A stretch of 64,000 nt of DNA from Ancylobacter mangrovi (GCF_024752355.1 NZ_JANTHZ010000012.1:1-64000), one strand, 5' to 3'. Counted from the stretch's first letter, positions 9,217-17,588 are shown. The notes: generated by a model not told the origin, from the sequence alone. Translations and numbers: made by a program.

Positions 9217-9421
9217 GGGACCTCCTTGCAGGGTGCGGGCTTGGAAGGGGACGGGCTTGCTAGCTCATGGTGCGCTGCAGCACAAGCGGCAGGTTCCGCC
9301 ATCGGCCGGCGATCCGGGCGGAGCCGTGGGATGTTCCGTTCGCCGGCCCGCGGACCTCGCCGGCTGCCGCCACGAACCGCCACGCGCGTGCATCGGGGGT
9401 TAGCGTCACCGGTCCCATGGT

Positions 9422-9437
9422 TTAATGGTCCCTTAAC
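9422..9437. promoter_or_regulatory. perfect CtrA-type box (TTAA-N7-TTAAC)
   Basis: TTAA at 9422-9425, seven bases, then TTAAC at 9433-9437. This matches exactly the CtrA binding consensus known from Caulobacter and other Alphaproteobacteria. It lies 48 bp before the SH3-protein start codon, where a CtrA site would act on initiation. The site is seen directly. Binding is inferred. Confidence 0.65.
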
Positions 9438-9484
9438 CGCCGCCTGCCGACGCTCGATGATCCCCTTCGGATCGAAGACGCTAT

Positions 9485-10108
9485 ATGGATCGCGATCTGC
9501 TCCTCACCGCAATGGACCGTCTGCGCCCGGGTCGCCCCCGGTCTCGGCCCCGTGGTGCGGTTGGAAGCCTGGCGAGTTCGAGGGCGGGCGGGTTGTTCGC
9601 AGCCCCATATCGCGCATGGCTGATCGTGGTTGCCACCGCCCTGATGGCGGTCATGAGCGCCGTGCCTGCGCCGGCTTTCGGGGCGCCGGCCGAACTGCCG
9701 TATTTCGTGTCCCTCAAGAGCAGCATCACCAATGTCCGTGTCGGACCCGGCTTCTCCTACCCGGTCAAATGGGTGTTCAAGCGCGCCCGATGGCCGGTCG
9801 AGGTGGTCTATCGCTATGGGAACTGGCGGCGCATTCGCGATAATACGGGCGCCGTGGGCTGGATCCATGCGGTGATGCTTTCGGATCGCCGCTTTGCCGC
9901 CATTCGGGTGCGGGGCGGAAGGCTGGTCGATCTGCGAGAAGCTGCCAGCTCAAAGGCGCAACTGCTTGCCCGGTTGGAAGCAAATGTCCTTGTGCGTCCG
10001 ACCAGTTGCCGCCAGGGCTGGTGCCATGTCCAGGTCGTAGGGCATGGGCTGGAGGGCTTCGTCCCCGAAATTCGCCTCTGGGGCGTATACCCGGCAGAGA
10101 TATTCTAG
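9485..10108 (+). CDS. exported SH3-domain protein, probably cell-wall associated
   Basis: A 207-residue protein with a long positively charged N-terminus, a membrane or signal segment at about 44-66 (WLIVVATALMAVMSAV, then an Ala-rich cleavage region ending AFGAP) and two bacterial SH3-like repeats. The first begins near ITNVRVGPGFSYPVKWVF and continues with VEVVYRYGNWRRIRD. The second begins near RLVDLREAASSKAQLLARLE. The pattern fits the SH3_4 family common in Alphaproteobacteria and thought to bind peptidoglycan or peptides in the periplasm. The first SH3 unit ends with GAVGWIHAVML. A perfect CtrA box lies 48 bp upstream, suggesting cell-cycle control. Confidence 0.8.
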   Translation: MDRDLLLTAMDRLRPGRPRSRPRGAVGSLASSRAGGLFAAPYRAWLIVVATALMAVMSAVPAPAFGAPAELPYFVSLKSSITNVRVGPGFSYPVKWVFKRARWPVEVVYRYGNWRRIRDNTGAVGWIHAVMLSDRRFAAIRVRGGRLVDLREAASSKAQLLARLEANVLVRPTSCRQGWCHVQVVGHGLEGFVPEIRLWGVYPAEIF

Positions 10109-10153
10109 CGTCGGGAAACGTTACCTGCGTGGAAGTTCAGGAAGGAACCACCC

Positions 10154-11089
10154 GTGAAGTCCGGCAGCTCGACAGTGGTGATCTACGCCGCCCTGGCAGG
10201 CAATCTCGCCATCGCCGCCACCAAGTTCGTCGCCTCGTGGTGGACGGGGTCGAGCGCGATGTTCAGCGAGGCGCTTCACTCGCTCGTCGATACGAGCAAC
10301 CAAGGCCTCCTGCTGTTCGGTCTCCACCGTTCCGCCCGCCCCGCGACGCGCAAGCATCCGTTCGGACACGGCATGGAGATCTACTTCTGGGCGTTCGTGG
10401 TCGCGCTCATGATCTTCGCCCTGGGCGGCGCCGTGTCGATCTATGAGGGCGTCATTCGCCTGACCGCGCCCGAGCCGATCCGCGATCCGTGGATAAACTT
10501 CGCCGTGCTCGGCATCAGCTTTGCCATAGAAGCGGCCACCCTTCGCGTCGCCTGGCGCGAGTTGCGGCAGAGCCAGCCGGCAAAGCCCATCATGGATGCC
10601 TTGCGAGGCAGCAAGGACCCGAGCATTTTCTCGATCTTCTGCGAGGATGCCGCCGCACTGCTCGGCCTCGGCCTCGCCGCCGTCGGGCTCGCCCTGGACT
10701 ACGCTCTCGACGAGCCGCGTTTCGACGCGGCCGCCTCGATAGCCATCGGGCTGGTTCTCGTGCTTACGGCCGTTTTCCTCGCCCGCGAAACGCTGAGCCT
10801 GATGACGGGCGAAAGCGCCTCCTCCGAGGTCCTCGAGGAGGTCAGTTCCGTGCTCGATCGCGATCCCCGGATCCTGAAGGTCGAGGAGATACTGAGCATG
10901 CATCTCGGCCCATCGGACATACTGCTCGGCATCTCGATCGATTTCCGGGACGATATGACCAGCGACGACATAGAGGCGGCCGTGTGGGATCTGAGTGCCC
11001 GGCTTCGCGAAAGAGAACCTTCCATCCGCAGGATCTTCGTGCGGCCGGTCCGCCGCTCGCCGACGCCCCGCGCTGCAACGACGTCGTAG
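10154..11089 (+). CDS. cation diffusion facilitator family transporter
   Basis: A 311-residue CDF divalent-cation exporter (Zn, Fe, Mn or Co class not determinable). It has six membrane helices in the first 215 residues and a cytosolic C-terminal domain. The helix-2 metal motif is SEALHSLVDTSNQ (HxxxD). In helix 5 the usual HxxxD is replaced by a Glu-containing CEDAAALLGL, as in the SLC30A9-like branch. A GTG start at 10154 is used because AGGAAGGA lies a few bases upstream. It lies 45 bp after the SH3 gene on the same strand and may be read with it. Confidence 0.88.
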   Translation: MKSGSSTVVIYAALAGNLAIAATKFVASWWTGSSAMFSEALHSLVDTSNQGLLLFGLHRSARPATRKHPFGHGMEIYFWAFVVALMIFALGGAVSIYEGVIRLTAPEPIRDPWINFAVLGISFAIEAATLRVAWRELRQSQPAKPIMDALRGSKDPSIFSIFCEDAAALLGLGLAAVGLALDYALDEPRFDAAASIAIGLVLVLTAVFLARETLSLMTGESASSEVLEEVSSVLDRDPRILKVEEILSMHLGPSDILLGISIDFRDDMTSDDIEAAVWDLSARLREREPSIRRIFVRPVRRSPTPRAATTS

Positions 11090-11457
11090 AGCCTCGGCGC
11101 GCTCGCGAAGAGCAGCTTGACCCGCTCCACCGCCCATCCATGACAAGACCACGTCCGCCGATCTCGGGCCTCGGCTGTTGCGTCTCTGATTGCCCACGAA
11201 TCCGGCATGCGCTCATATCCAAGGCAAAACCTCACCATATAACCGGCTCCGCAGCATCGATTGAGCGTTCGTTACATGAGAATGGACTGATTTCCATCGT
11301 ATAATGGACCGATTTTCTTTGCATTGAGATTACGCGGGGTGAGATGGCATCATAATGCCGTGTCATATTACGGTCGCTTGACTGCCCAGTTTTCTGACAG
11401 TTAACTTCGTCCCAACGACTGATGAGCCTTTCCACCTTCCTTCCGGAGGAAAATATT
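11090..11457 (+). promoter_or_regulatory. AT-rich leader region upstream of the GSCFA gene
   Basis: A 368-bp gap with no gene. From about 11220 the base composition falls well below that of the surrounding DNA. It contains a direct repeat ATGGAC(T/C)GATTT at about 11282 and 11304, about 22 bp (two helical turns) apart, with TATAAT at 11300-11305 between them. A second promoter-like pair, TTGACT-N17-TTAACT, lies near 11380-11410. Both are candidates only. The repeat could be an activator site. Confidence 0.4.
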
Positions 11458-12639
11458 ATGAGCAGAATTGTCGTCGAGCAGGATGGCGTAAAGCGTAGGA
11501 CAAGCGGCTCGTTTTTCAGAGGCTCCACAACGAATTTCTACCCGAACGATCAGTCGTTGAAGAAGAATTATGCCATCGATCAATATATGACTCACGGCTT
11601 TATGCCGAAAAGCGGATTTGTCACCAAGAGCACGCCCATCGTTGCTTTCGGCTCATGCTTCGCAGCCAACATCAGCAATTATCTTCACGATCGCGGCTTC
11701 AATATTCTTACGAAGAAGGCCAGCAAGGCCTATGTGACCCAGATGGGCGATGGCATGGTGCACACCTACGCCATTCGCCAGCAGTTCGAATGGGCCTGGC
11801 TGAACAAGACGCCGTCGCTCGATCTCTGGCACGGCTACAGCGCTGAGGAATTCGGCTACAGCGAAGCGGCTCGCGCCGATACGAAGGAGCTGTTCGATAC
11901 AGCCGAGGTCTTCGTCATCACGCTCGGCCTGAGCGAGATCTGGTACGACGAGCCGACGGGCGAAGTGTTCTGGCGCGCCATTCCCAAGGACCGCTACGAT
12001 CCCGAGCGCCACAAGTTTCGCGTGGCGACGCACGCCGAGACGCTGGCCAACATCAAGGCCATCCACGAGCTTATCCGTTACTTCCGGCCCGAAGCGACGA
12101 TCATCTTCACGGTGTCGCCGATCCCCCTCACGGCGACGTTCCGCCCGGTCGCGTGTCTGTCCGCCAACGCCGTGTCCAAGGCGACGATCCGCTCGGCCGT
12201 CGACGAATTCATGCTCGAGACCGCCCCGGCGGACGATCGGCTGTTCTATTTCCCGAGCTACGATATCGTCATGTACGCCTTCAACAATCAGTGGACCGAG
12301 GACAGGCGGCACGTCTATCGGCACATCCTCAACTTCAACATGAAGATATTCGAGCATTATTATTGCGATCCGGCCTTGCCCAAGGCCGATCTGCAGGCCG
12401 CGCTGGACAAGGCGCAACGGCTCGACAACCTGATCGGCACGCTCGGCCACGCCGCCGTCGCCATGAAGGAGAAGACCGAGGTCGAGGTGGAGGCCAGCCC
12501 CGAAGCCAAGCGTGAGGAGCGCCGCCTTCAGCGCAAGCAGGCGCGCATCCAGGAGCGGGTGGCCCAGAGAATCGCCGCCGTCTCCGCCCGCAGGGCGGCG
12601 GCGCGTGCTGAAAAGGCGACCGCCGTCGCGGCCGAATGA
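11458..12639 (+). CDS. GSCFA-domain protein (SGNH-like fold)
   Basis: A 393-residue protein of the GSCFA family (PF08885 type), which has an SGNH-hydrolase-like fold and often occurs with surface-glycan genes. The family-naming motif is FGSCFAANISNYL at about residue 64. Further motifs are VITLGLSEIWYDE (about 153), FTVSPIPLTATFRP (about 219) and DRRHVYRH (about 281), which may supply the Asp/His pair. The last 60 residues are a highly charged Arg/Glu/Ala-rich helix, probably a coiled coil. ATG 11458 is chosen over 11422 because GGAGGA is 7 bp upstream. The first half is less GC-rich than its neighbours. It is followed 15 bp later by an SGNH hydrolase. Confidence 0.85.
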   Translation: MSRIVVEQDGVKRRTSGSFFRGSTTNFYPNDQSLKKNYAIDQYMTHGFMPKSGFVTKSTPIVAFGSCFAANISNYLHDRGFNILTKKASKAYVTQMGDGMVHTYAIRQQFEWAWLNKTPSLDLWHGYSAEEFGYSEAARADTKELFDTAEVFVITLGLSEIWYDEPTGEVFWRAIPKDRYDPERHKFRVATHAETLANIKAIHELIRYFRPEATIIFTVSPIPLTATFRPVACLSANAVSKATIRSAVDEFMLETAPADDRLFYFPSYDIVMYAFNNQWTEDRRHVYRHILNFNMKIFEHYYCDPALPKADLQAALDKAQRLDNLIGTLGHAAVAMKEKTEVEVEASPEAKREERRLQRKQARIQERVAQRIAAVSARRAAARAEKATAVAAE

Positions 12640-12654
12640 TCCGAGGCATCTAGC

Positions 12655-13980
12655 GTGGCCTTCCATCGTCGGGCCCTCTCCCTGATCGGGAGGGGGCTCT
12701 CCTTTTATTGGGCGGTGATGATCTGCCAGATCGGCGTGGCCGCGGCCGACTCCCGGCCGATCTGGCAGATATCCGGCTATGGCCAGAGCCTGTCGATCGG
12801 CGTGCTGGGCACCCCGGCGGTGACGACCCGGCCGAGCTTCGGCAGCCTCATGTTCGCGCAGGGCATCCGGCCGCCGGTCGACGGCCACGTCGAGCTCGAT
12901 GCGCTGGTGCCGCTGGCCGAGGCGGACGACCACAGCCGCGGGGAGACCGGCATTGCCGCCGCCGCCGATATGTTCGTGCGGACCTTTTCGCGGTTGAAGG
13001 GGGTGGAGCCGGACCAGCTGGACGTCACCCTGCTCGGCTCGAGCGCGGGGCGCGCCGGCGCCCGCCTCGTCGGCCTGCTGCCCGACACGGGCAACTACCG
13101 CCGGCTGCTGCAGATGATCCGCGCGGGAAAGACGCTGTCTGCCGCGCAGGGGCGCGCCTATCTCTACCTCGCCACCCTCTGGTCGCATGGAGAGACCGAC
13201 CAGCTGCGCGGCACCTCGGGCGCCGCCTACGCCTCCAAGCTGGCCTTGCTCACCGAAGCGATTTCAGCGGACGCCCGCCGCATCTCCGGGCAGGAATGGT
13301 CGCCGCCCTTGCTCGCCTACCAGCCCGCCAGCCAGCTGGCCTATCTCGCGCGGGGAAAGCCGGAAACGCCGTTCCGCCCGGAAATCGCGCTGGCGATCAG
13401 GAGCGCCGCGCATTCAAATCCCGACATCTTCTGCGTTCTTCCGCTCTACATCGGCGATTTTCGCGACGACATTCACGCGACGAACCTCACCTATCAGGAG
13501 ATCGGCAAATATTACGGTCGCGCCCTGGCGAAGCTGGTTCATGCCCGGATGGGGCACGCGCCCGTGCCGCCTCTTGCGCTGGACCTCGCGAATGCAAGCT
13601 GGAGCGCCGACGGCGTTCGCCTGCGTTTCGCGGTGCCGCATGGCCCGCTGGCGTTCGACACGCAATGGGTCGCCGCCGTCCCGAATATGGGTTTCGACCT
13701 GTGGACGCCGGACGAGCAGCTCATTCCCGACGCCATTACCGGCGTGACCATCGTGGCGCCCGACGAGGTGCTCATATCCTTTGCGCGGCCCGTGCCGAGC
13801 GGCAGCCGGCTGACCTATGCGTTCGGCCGCCCGGGCGACCCCGCGCGGGGCGGCCGCGAATATGGCCCGCGGGGCAATCTGCGCGACAGCGAGGGCGATG
13901 GCGACAGCTATACGGACGTGTCTGGAACGACGCGCCGCCTCGACAACTGGGCCCTGATCTTCGAGGTCGCGAAGCCCTGA
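12655..13980 (+). CDS. exported SGNH hydrolase / sialate O-acetylesterase-like protein
   Basis: A 441-residue protein with a signal peptide (about residues 1-31, cut after GVAAA). The SGNH blocks can be traced: SGYGQSLSIG with the candidate nucleophile Ser at about 44, TLLGSSAGRAG (about 123), TLWSHGETDQL (about 178) and the C-terminal DDIHATNLTYQEIG (about 273) holding the Asp/His. The remaining 140 residues form a beta-rich domain, as in sialate O-acetylesterases. The GTG start has GAGG 9 bp upstream. It sits 15 bp after the GSCFA gene, so the pair probably modifies an acylated or acetylated surface polysaccharide. The substrate is unknown. Confidence 0.75.
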   Translation: MAFHRRALSLIGRGLSFYWAVMICQIGVAAADSRPIWQISGYGQSLSIGVLGTPAVTTRPSFGSLMFAQGIRPPVDGHVELDALVPLAEADDHSRGETGIAAAADMFVRTFSRLKGVEPDQLDVTLLGSSAGRAGARLVGLLPDTGNYRRLLQMIRAGKTLSAAQGRAYLYLATLWSHGETDQLRGTSGAAYASKLALLTEAISADARRISGQEWSPPLLAYQPASQLAYLARGKPETPFRPEIALAIRSAAHSNPDIFCVLPLYIGDFRDDIHATNLTYQEIGKYYGRALAKLVHARMGHAPVPPLALDLANASWSADGVRLRFAVPHGPLAFDTQWVAAVPNMGFDLWTPDEQLIPDAITGVTIVAPDEVLISFARPVPSGSRLTYAFGRPGDPARGGREYGPRGNLRDSEGDGDSYTDVSGTTRRLDNWALIFEVAKP

Positions 13981-14003
13981 GGGCGCATCGCAAGCGTGCG
14001 CCC
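13981..14003 (+). terminator. GC hairpin after the SGNH hydrolase gene
   Basis: GGGCGCA pairs with TGCGCCC, with an inner CGC/GCG, starting directly after the stop codon. There is no U-tract, so it may act as an RNA 3'-end stabiliser or a Rho-linked terminator. Confidence 0.4.
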
Positions 14004-14106
14004 GCCCCGTCATGATCGGCCAGGGGATGTGGATGGAAACCGCCGCCGTGCCCGCCATGGCCAAGACGGCGATTTCCACGGCCATCTCCAGCGTCTTGGC
14101 GTCATC

Positions 14107-14268
14107 TCATTCGCAGCGGAACTCGCTGATCTGGCGATCCGCTGCCTGCTTGCGCTTCCAATCCGAGAACTTGTCGCGCTGGTGCAGACAGGTGCCCTGA
14201 CGCTTCCAGGGTTTACACAGCAGACACCCGGCGCGGCCCGACTTGGGACGCTTGCGCTTGAAGTTCAT
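14107..14268 (-). CDS. small Cys-rich basic protein, 53 residues
   Basis: A very short gene on the minus strand from ATG 14268 to TGA 14107. The product starts MNFKRKRPKSGRAGCLLCKP and continues with WKRQGTC and KFSDWKRKQAAD. GGAGG lies 5-7 bp upstream of the ATG, and the composition is that of a real small protein: 15 Lys/Arg in 53 residues, a CxxC (residues 15-18) and further Cys at 27 and 52. Similar unnamed small proteins with a CLxCKPWK segment are familiar to me from rhizobial genomes, but no function is known. The Cys pattern could bind zinc. It lies next to an integrase remnant and could be residual island cargo. Confidence 0.65.
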   Translation of the reverse strand: MNFKRKRPKSGRAGCLLCKPWKRQGTCLHQRDKFSDWKRKQAADRQISEFRCE

Positions 14269-14449
14269 GTTTGCCTCCGGTCATTCCCGGTGCGCCCCTA
14301 TGGCGCACGGTCATGATCCGGTAGGCGAGTGCGTGATCTGTCATGTGGGCACGCTATCACGAAAAAGACCGCCGCTCGTAGGGGCGCTCGGCCCTCGCCT
14401 TCCGGCGGATCTGTAAAGCGATCTCTGGCGAAATCAGCCGAAGGCAGGC

Positions 14450-14640
14450 GTCGGGAAAGTGTTGTCGCCGCTTATGTTGCGCCATGACGCCGCGGTGCAC
14501 ATGGCCGAGGATGGCGCTCCGATGGATCGCGCAAATCCTCGGACATTCGAACGTCGCGATCACCCGAAAGGCGTATGCGCGATTCTCGCCGGCTACCTGC
14601 ACAAGGCGGCGACGTCACTCGAATGCGGCATCGACCGGTT
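14450..14640 (+). pseudogene. tyrosine recombinase (integrase) C-terminal remnant, frameshifted
   Basis: Two reading frames together give the C-terminal catalytic part of a phage-type tyrosine recombinase. One frame reads LMLRHDAAVHMAEDGAPM (the catalytic LRH region). After a frameshift at about 14523 the other frame reads WIAQILGHSNVAIT then RKAYARFSP (the LGHS motif and the catalytic Tyr region). A second shift at about 14593 returns to GYLHKAATSLEC. Nothing recognisable of the N-terminal part remains. The fragment sits 63 bp from the 3' end of tRNA-Val, the usual integration site, so it marks a lost integrative element. Confidence 0.75.
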
Positions 14641-14702
14641 CACGCGAACCGCGGGAAGAATGCTTCCGATGCCGTAAGGCGTTGATAGTGTTGGGATTGG
14701 AA

Positions 14703-14777
<75 letters not shown>

Positions 14778-14917
14778 ATTCCGTTTCCCGCGAGTGCCGT
14801 CCTTTCGGCGCCGGCCTCGTCGGGCGGGGCTCCCCTATATCGAGAAGCCCGATGCCGCGCAAGTGACCCCGGAAGGTCGCGTGCGGCTGCCCCCAGCCTT
14901 TGTCCCCGCCTCGGGCC

Positions 14918-15277
14918 TCAGGCCGCCAGCATCTTGCCGACCTCGTTGACGAGATCGCGCAGGTGGAAGGGCTTGGAAAGCACCTTGGCGTCCTTCGGGG
15001 CCTGGCTGTCGGCGTTCAGCGCCACGGCGGCGAAGCCGGTGATGAACATCACCTTGATGTCCGGGTCGAGCTCGGTGGCGCGGCGCGCCAGCTCGATGCC
15101 ATCCATCTCCGGCATGACGATGTCGGTAAGCAGCAGCTCGAACGGCTCCTCGCGGAGCCGGTCATAGGCCGAGCGGCCATTGTCGAACGAGACGACTTCA
15201 TAGCCCGCCTTCTGCAGCGCGCTCACGAGGAAACGCCGCATGTCGTTGTCGTCTTCGGCGAGCAGGATCTTCAGCAT
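14918..15277 (-). CDS. cpdR: CpdR-type single-domain response regulator
   Basis: A 119-residue stand-alone receiver domain beginning MLKILLAEDDNDMRRFLV. The acidic pocket EDD (8-10), the phosphoacceptor in LLLTDIVMPEMDG (Asp about 51), the Thr of FITGF (about 79) and the Lys of LSKPF (about 101) are all present. The sequence closely follows CpdR, which in Caulobacter and Sinorhizobium is dephosphorylated to deliver ClpXP and degrade cell-cycle substrates. ATG 15277 is chosen because AAGGTG lies 6 bp upstream. A GTG at 15286 is less likely. No kinase is adjacent, which is normal because the phosphate comes from the CckA-ChpT relay. Confidence 0.9.
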   Translation of the reverse strand: MLKILLAEDDNDMRRFLVSALQKAGYEVVSFDNGRSAYDRLREEPFELLLTDIVMPEMDGIELARRATELDPDIKVMFITGFAAVALNADSQAPKDAKVLSKPFHLRDLVNEVGKMLAA

Positions 15278-15570
15278 CCCTTGCACCTTGGTCTGATTCG
15301 GCTATCCGCGGGGCTGGGCCACCGCCTTTCCCCCTTCGGTACTCCCGGTGCTCTTAGCACATCGTGAATCGGGGCGGGATCATGGCATTCTTAACCGCGC
15401 CGCTTCAACTCGCCCGCCTCTCGGCGACGTGTTCACCTCGCCTGCCCGGCCGTGCATTGAGGCGTTCCGTGACCGGAGCGGCCATGCTAGACAGGCGGGA
15501 TCGACGGCGGGATGAGCGTGGCGCGTGCCCACGTGCCGGATCAAGAGTGGGTTCGTGCTGGTCTGACAGA

Positions 15571-16458
15571 ATGATGGCCGTCATCGCAGATATGGTCGAT
15601 CCGACCTTCGAGATCGTGGAGCCGGCAAGGCTCACTGCCCCGTTTCTGTTCAATTCGCCCCATAGCGGCGTGATCTACCCCCGCGCCTTCGTCGAGCAGT
15701 CGCGCCTGCCGCTGCAGACGCTGCGGCGCTCGGAGGACACGCTGGTCGACGCACTGTTCCGCGATGTCACCCAGTCCGGCATGGCGTTCATGCGCGCACA
15801 TTTCCCACGCTGCTATCTCGACCTCAACCGCGAGCCCTATGAGCTCGACCCGCGCATGTTCGAGGGCCGCCTGCCCGCCTTCGCCAATACGCGCTCGATG
15901 CGCGTCTCCGGCGGCCTCGGCACCATCGCGCGCATCGTCGGCGAGGCGCAGGAGATCTATGCCCGGCGCATTCCGATCGACGACGCGATCGTGCGCATCG
16001 AGACGCTCTACAAGCCCTATCACCGGGCACTGCGCCAGCGCATGGTGCAGATGCAGCGCGCATTCGGCGTCGCCGTGCTGGTCGACTGCCACTCCATGCC
16101 CTCCGGCTGCCATCGGGACGAGCGCTCGCGCGTCGACATGGTCATCGGCGACCGCTACGGCACGAGCTGCGCGCCGGTGCTGCCCGACATCATGGAGACC
16201 GAGCTGCGCCGGCGCGGCTATTCGGTGGTGCGCAACAAGCCCTATGCCGGCGGTTTCATCACCGAGCATTACGGCAACCCCGCCTCGGGCATGCACGCGC
16301 TCCAGATCGAGATCAACCGCGCGCTCTATATGGACGAGCCCACTTACCAGGCGTCCGAACGCTTCGACGCGCTGCGCCAGGACCTTCTGGATGTGGCGCA
16401 GGCGCTTTCGCGCATCGCGCAGATCGAGCTCGCGCCGGCCCGCCATGCCGCCGAATAG
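15571..16458 (+). CDS. N-formylglutamate amidohydrolase family protein
   Basis: A 295-residue member of the N-formylglutamate amidohydrolase family (PF05013). These zinc hydrolases release formate from N-formyl-L-glutamate at the end of one histidine-degradation route. Recognisable segments are FNSPHSGVIYPRAF (about 26, candidate metal His), LDLNREPYELDPRMFEG (about 86), VLVDCHSMPSG (about 169) and NKPYAGGFITEHYG (about 223). The open frame extends to 15364, but the family fold begins near PTFEIVEPARL, so ATG 15571 is used. No other hut genes adjoin, so the physiological substrate is not certain. The gene ends at the border of the small-RNA region. Confidence 0.85.
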   Translation: MMAVIADMVDPTFEIVEPARLTAPFLFNSPHSGVIYPRAFVEQSRLPLQTLRRSEDTLVDALFRDVTQSGMAFMRAHFPRCYLDLNREPYELDPRMFEGRLPAFANTRSMRVSGGLGTIARIVGEAQEIYARRIPIDDAIVRIETLYKPYHRALRQRMVQMQRAFGVAVLVDCHSMPSGCHRDERSRVDMVIGDRYGTSCAPVLPDIMETELRRRGYSVVRNKPYAGGFITEHYGNPASGMHALQIEINRALYMDEPTYQASERFDALRQDLLDVAQALSRIAQIELAPARHAAE

Positions 16459-16736
16459 CGTTGTTGCACAACGCTTTGCCGGCATCATTTCAAAAATCTT
16501 ATTGCCTGATGCAAAATGAGGCATAACAGCCTTGCATTTTGAGCATGAGGGCTATACGAATTCTGCACGCTCGGATCGGGCGGACGCTTCCCCACCTCTC
16601 TGGAGGTCATAACCGCGAAGACGCGGAGCGGGCGAGCGCCTCTGATCCTGAGTCGCCCTTCTTGGGTGTCGGGACCACGAAACGGGAACCGGGAAAAGGC
16701 GGACATGAACCGCCCGCGGTGATCCTGAGGTCCGGC
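16459..16736. other. non-coding stretch before the small RNA cluster
   Basis: No supported gene. The first 90 bp are AT-rich. A possible plus-strand promoter is TTGCAT with TATACG 15 bp further on, near 16532-16557, followed by a short ACCTC/GAGGT hairpin near 16600. I see no gene attached to it. Confidence 0.4.
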
Positions 16737-16840
16737 ACAAAAGAAAGAGGCCGCTCGCGCAAAAGCGGGAGCGGCCCAAGTCTAGGGAGGAAACGCCCAA
16801 GGAGGGCTGTACGAAGCGACGCCAATCGCTGCGTACGAAC
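16737..16840 (-). ncRNA. small RNA copy 1 (anti-Shine-Dalgarno type, ar14/cuckoo-like)
   Basis: A minus-strand RNA of about 104 nt. In transcription order: a 5' stem-loop (GUACG and AGCGA pairing with UCGCU and CGUAC) whose loop shows the conserved GAUUGGCG, a GCCC-UCCUU-GGGC hairpin, a single-stranded UUUCCUCCC, then an intrinsic terminator (GGCCGCUC/GAGCGGCC followed by UCUUUCUUUU). A 38-nt core (16769-16806) is identical in all three copies. The two CCUCC motifs are complementary to Shine-Dalgarno sequences. The architecture resembles alphaproteobacterial ar14 and cuckoo RNAs. Family membership is my inference. Confidence 0.75.
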
Positions 16841-16845
16841 ATGAA

Positions 16846-16873
16846 GATGTATGTGCATTGCGGAATAATCAAG
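16846..16873 (-). promoter_or_regulatory. candidate promoter of small RNA copy 1
   Basis: On the minus strand TACATC (16846-16851) serves as -10, with a CCTTGA/CTTGAT -35 about 16-17 bp upstream. The CTTGA hexamer would also suit an RpoH-type factor, but the -10 is not a good RpoH match. Confidence 0.45.
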
Positions 16874-17477
16874 GCACGCGCGTCATTTTCTGGCATACCA
16901 AATACACCTAGCCACGCAGTGTGACTTTAATGTCGCGTTTCTGACCGCGAAAAGGCTGCCGTCCCTCGTCCTGGAGGATGGCAGGCACCGGGGCGCCATG
17001 GGGTCGAGGACATGGCGCCAGGTGCATTCCCCTTATCCGCCCCCTTCCCTTCATCGATTCGTATCTGCGCCGCGGCTTGTGGCCCGAACCGCTTGCTTTT
17101 CAGCCGTTTGCGCGGGATCTCGCGAGAGCGGACGCCACTGCGCCCGGGTTCTGCCGAGCGCAATGGCCCTGAGATGAGGCGTGCTTTGGCGGATCGGCGA
17201 TCGAAGCCGCCACCGTCTGCCGATGGTGGGCGGTGGTCGAGCCGCTCGCCCCTTGAGCGAAGCGTCTCCCATCGCGCGAAGGTCACCCATTCCCCTCGCG
17301 CATGCCTCATCGAGCGAATGTACCACCCTAAACGAGCTGGGAGCGCCGACTCGCCACGGATCGGCCGGGACGCGCCAGGTGAGACTGCGCGAACAGACGG
17401 TATCAGGCCACGTTTCTGGAGATTGCTCGACGCGTCGTCCGCGGCGACGCCTCCCCGCCGCACGGACGCCATGGCCC
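16874..17477. other. non-coding spacer between small RNAs 1 and 2, with two strong hairpins
   Basis: No convincing gene in 600 bp on either strand. The only clear structure is a pair of adjacent inverted repeats at about 16962-17025. One is CTGCC-N-TCC pairing with GGA-N-GGCAG. The other pairs GCACC and GGCGCCATG (16985-17000) with CATGGCGCC and GGTGC (17011-17025), giving 14 bp around a 10-nt loop. No U-tract follows on either strand. This could be another structured RNA or an operator. Confidence 0.45.
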
Positions 17478-17582
17478 GAAAAGAAAGAGGCCGCTCGCGC
17501 AAAGCGGGAGCGGCCCAAGTCTAGGGAGGAAACGCCCAAGGAGGGCATACGGAAGCGAGACGCCAATCAAGCTTCCGCAGTG
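17478..17582 (-). ncRNA. small RNA copy 2 (anti-Shine-Dalgarno type, ar14/cuckoo-like)
   Basis: The second tandem copy, about 105 nt on the minus strand, has the same order of elements. The 5' stem is different in sequence (GGAAGC/GCUUCC) but pairs equally well and keeps the GAUUGGCGUC loop, which is compensatory change. The identical 38-nt core spans 17508-17545. The terminator stem GGCCGCUC/GAGCGGCC is followed by UCUUUCUUUU. It has its own good promoter. Confidence 0.75.
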
Positions 17583-17588
17583 CGATAT

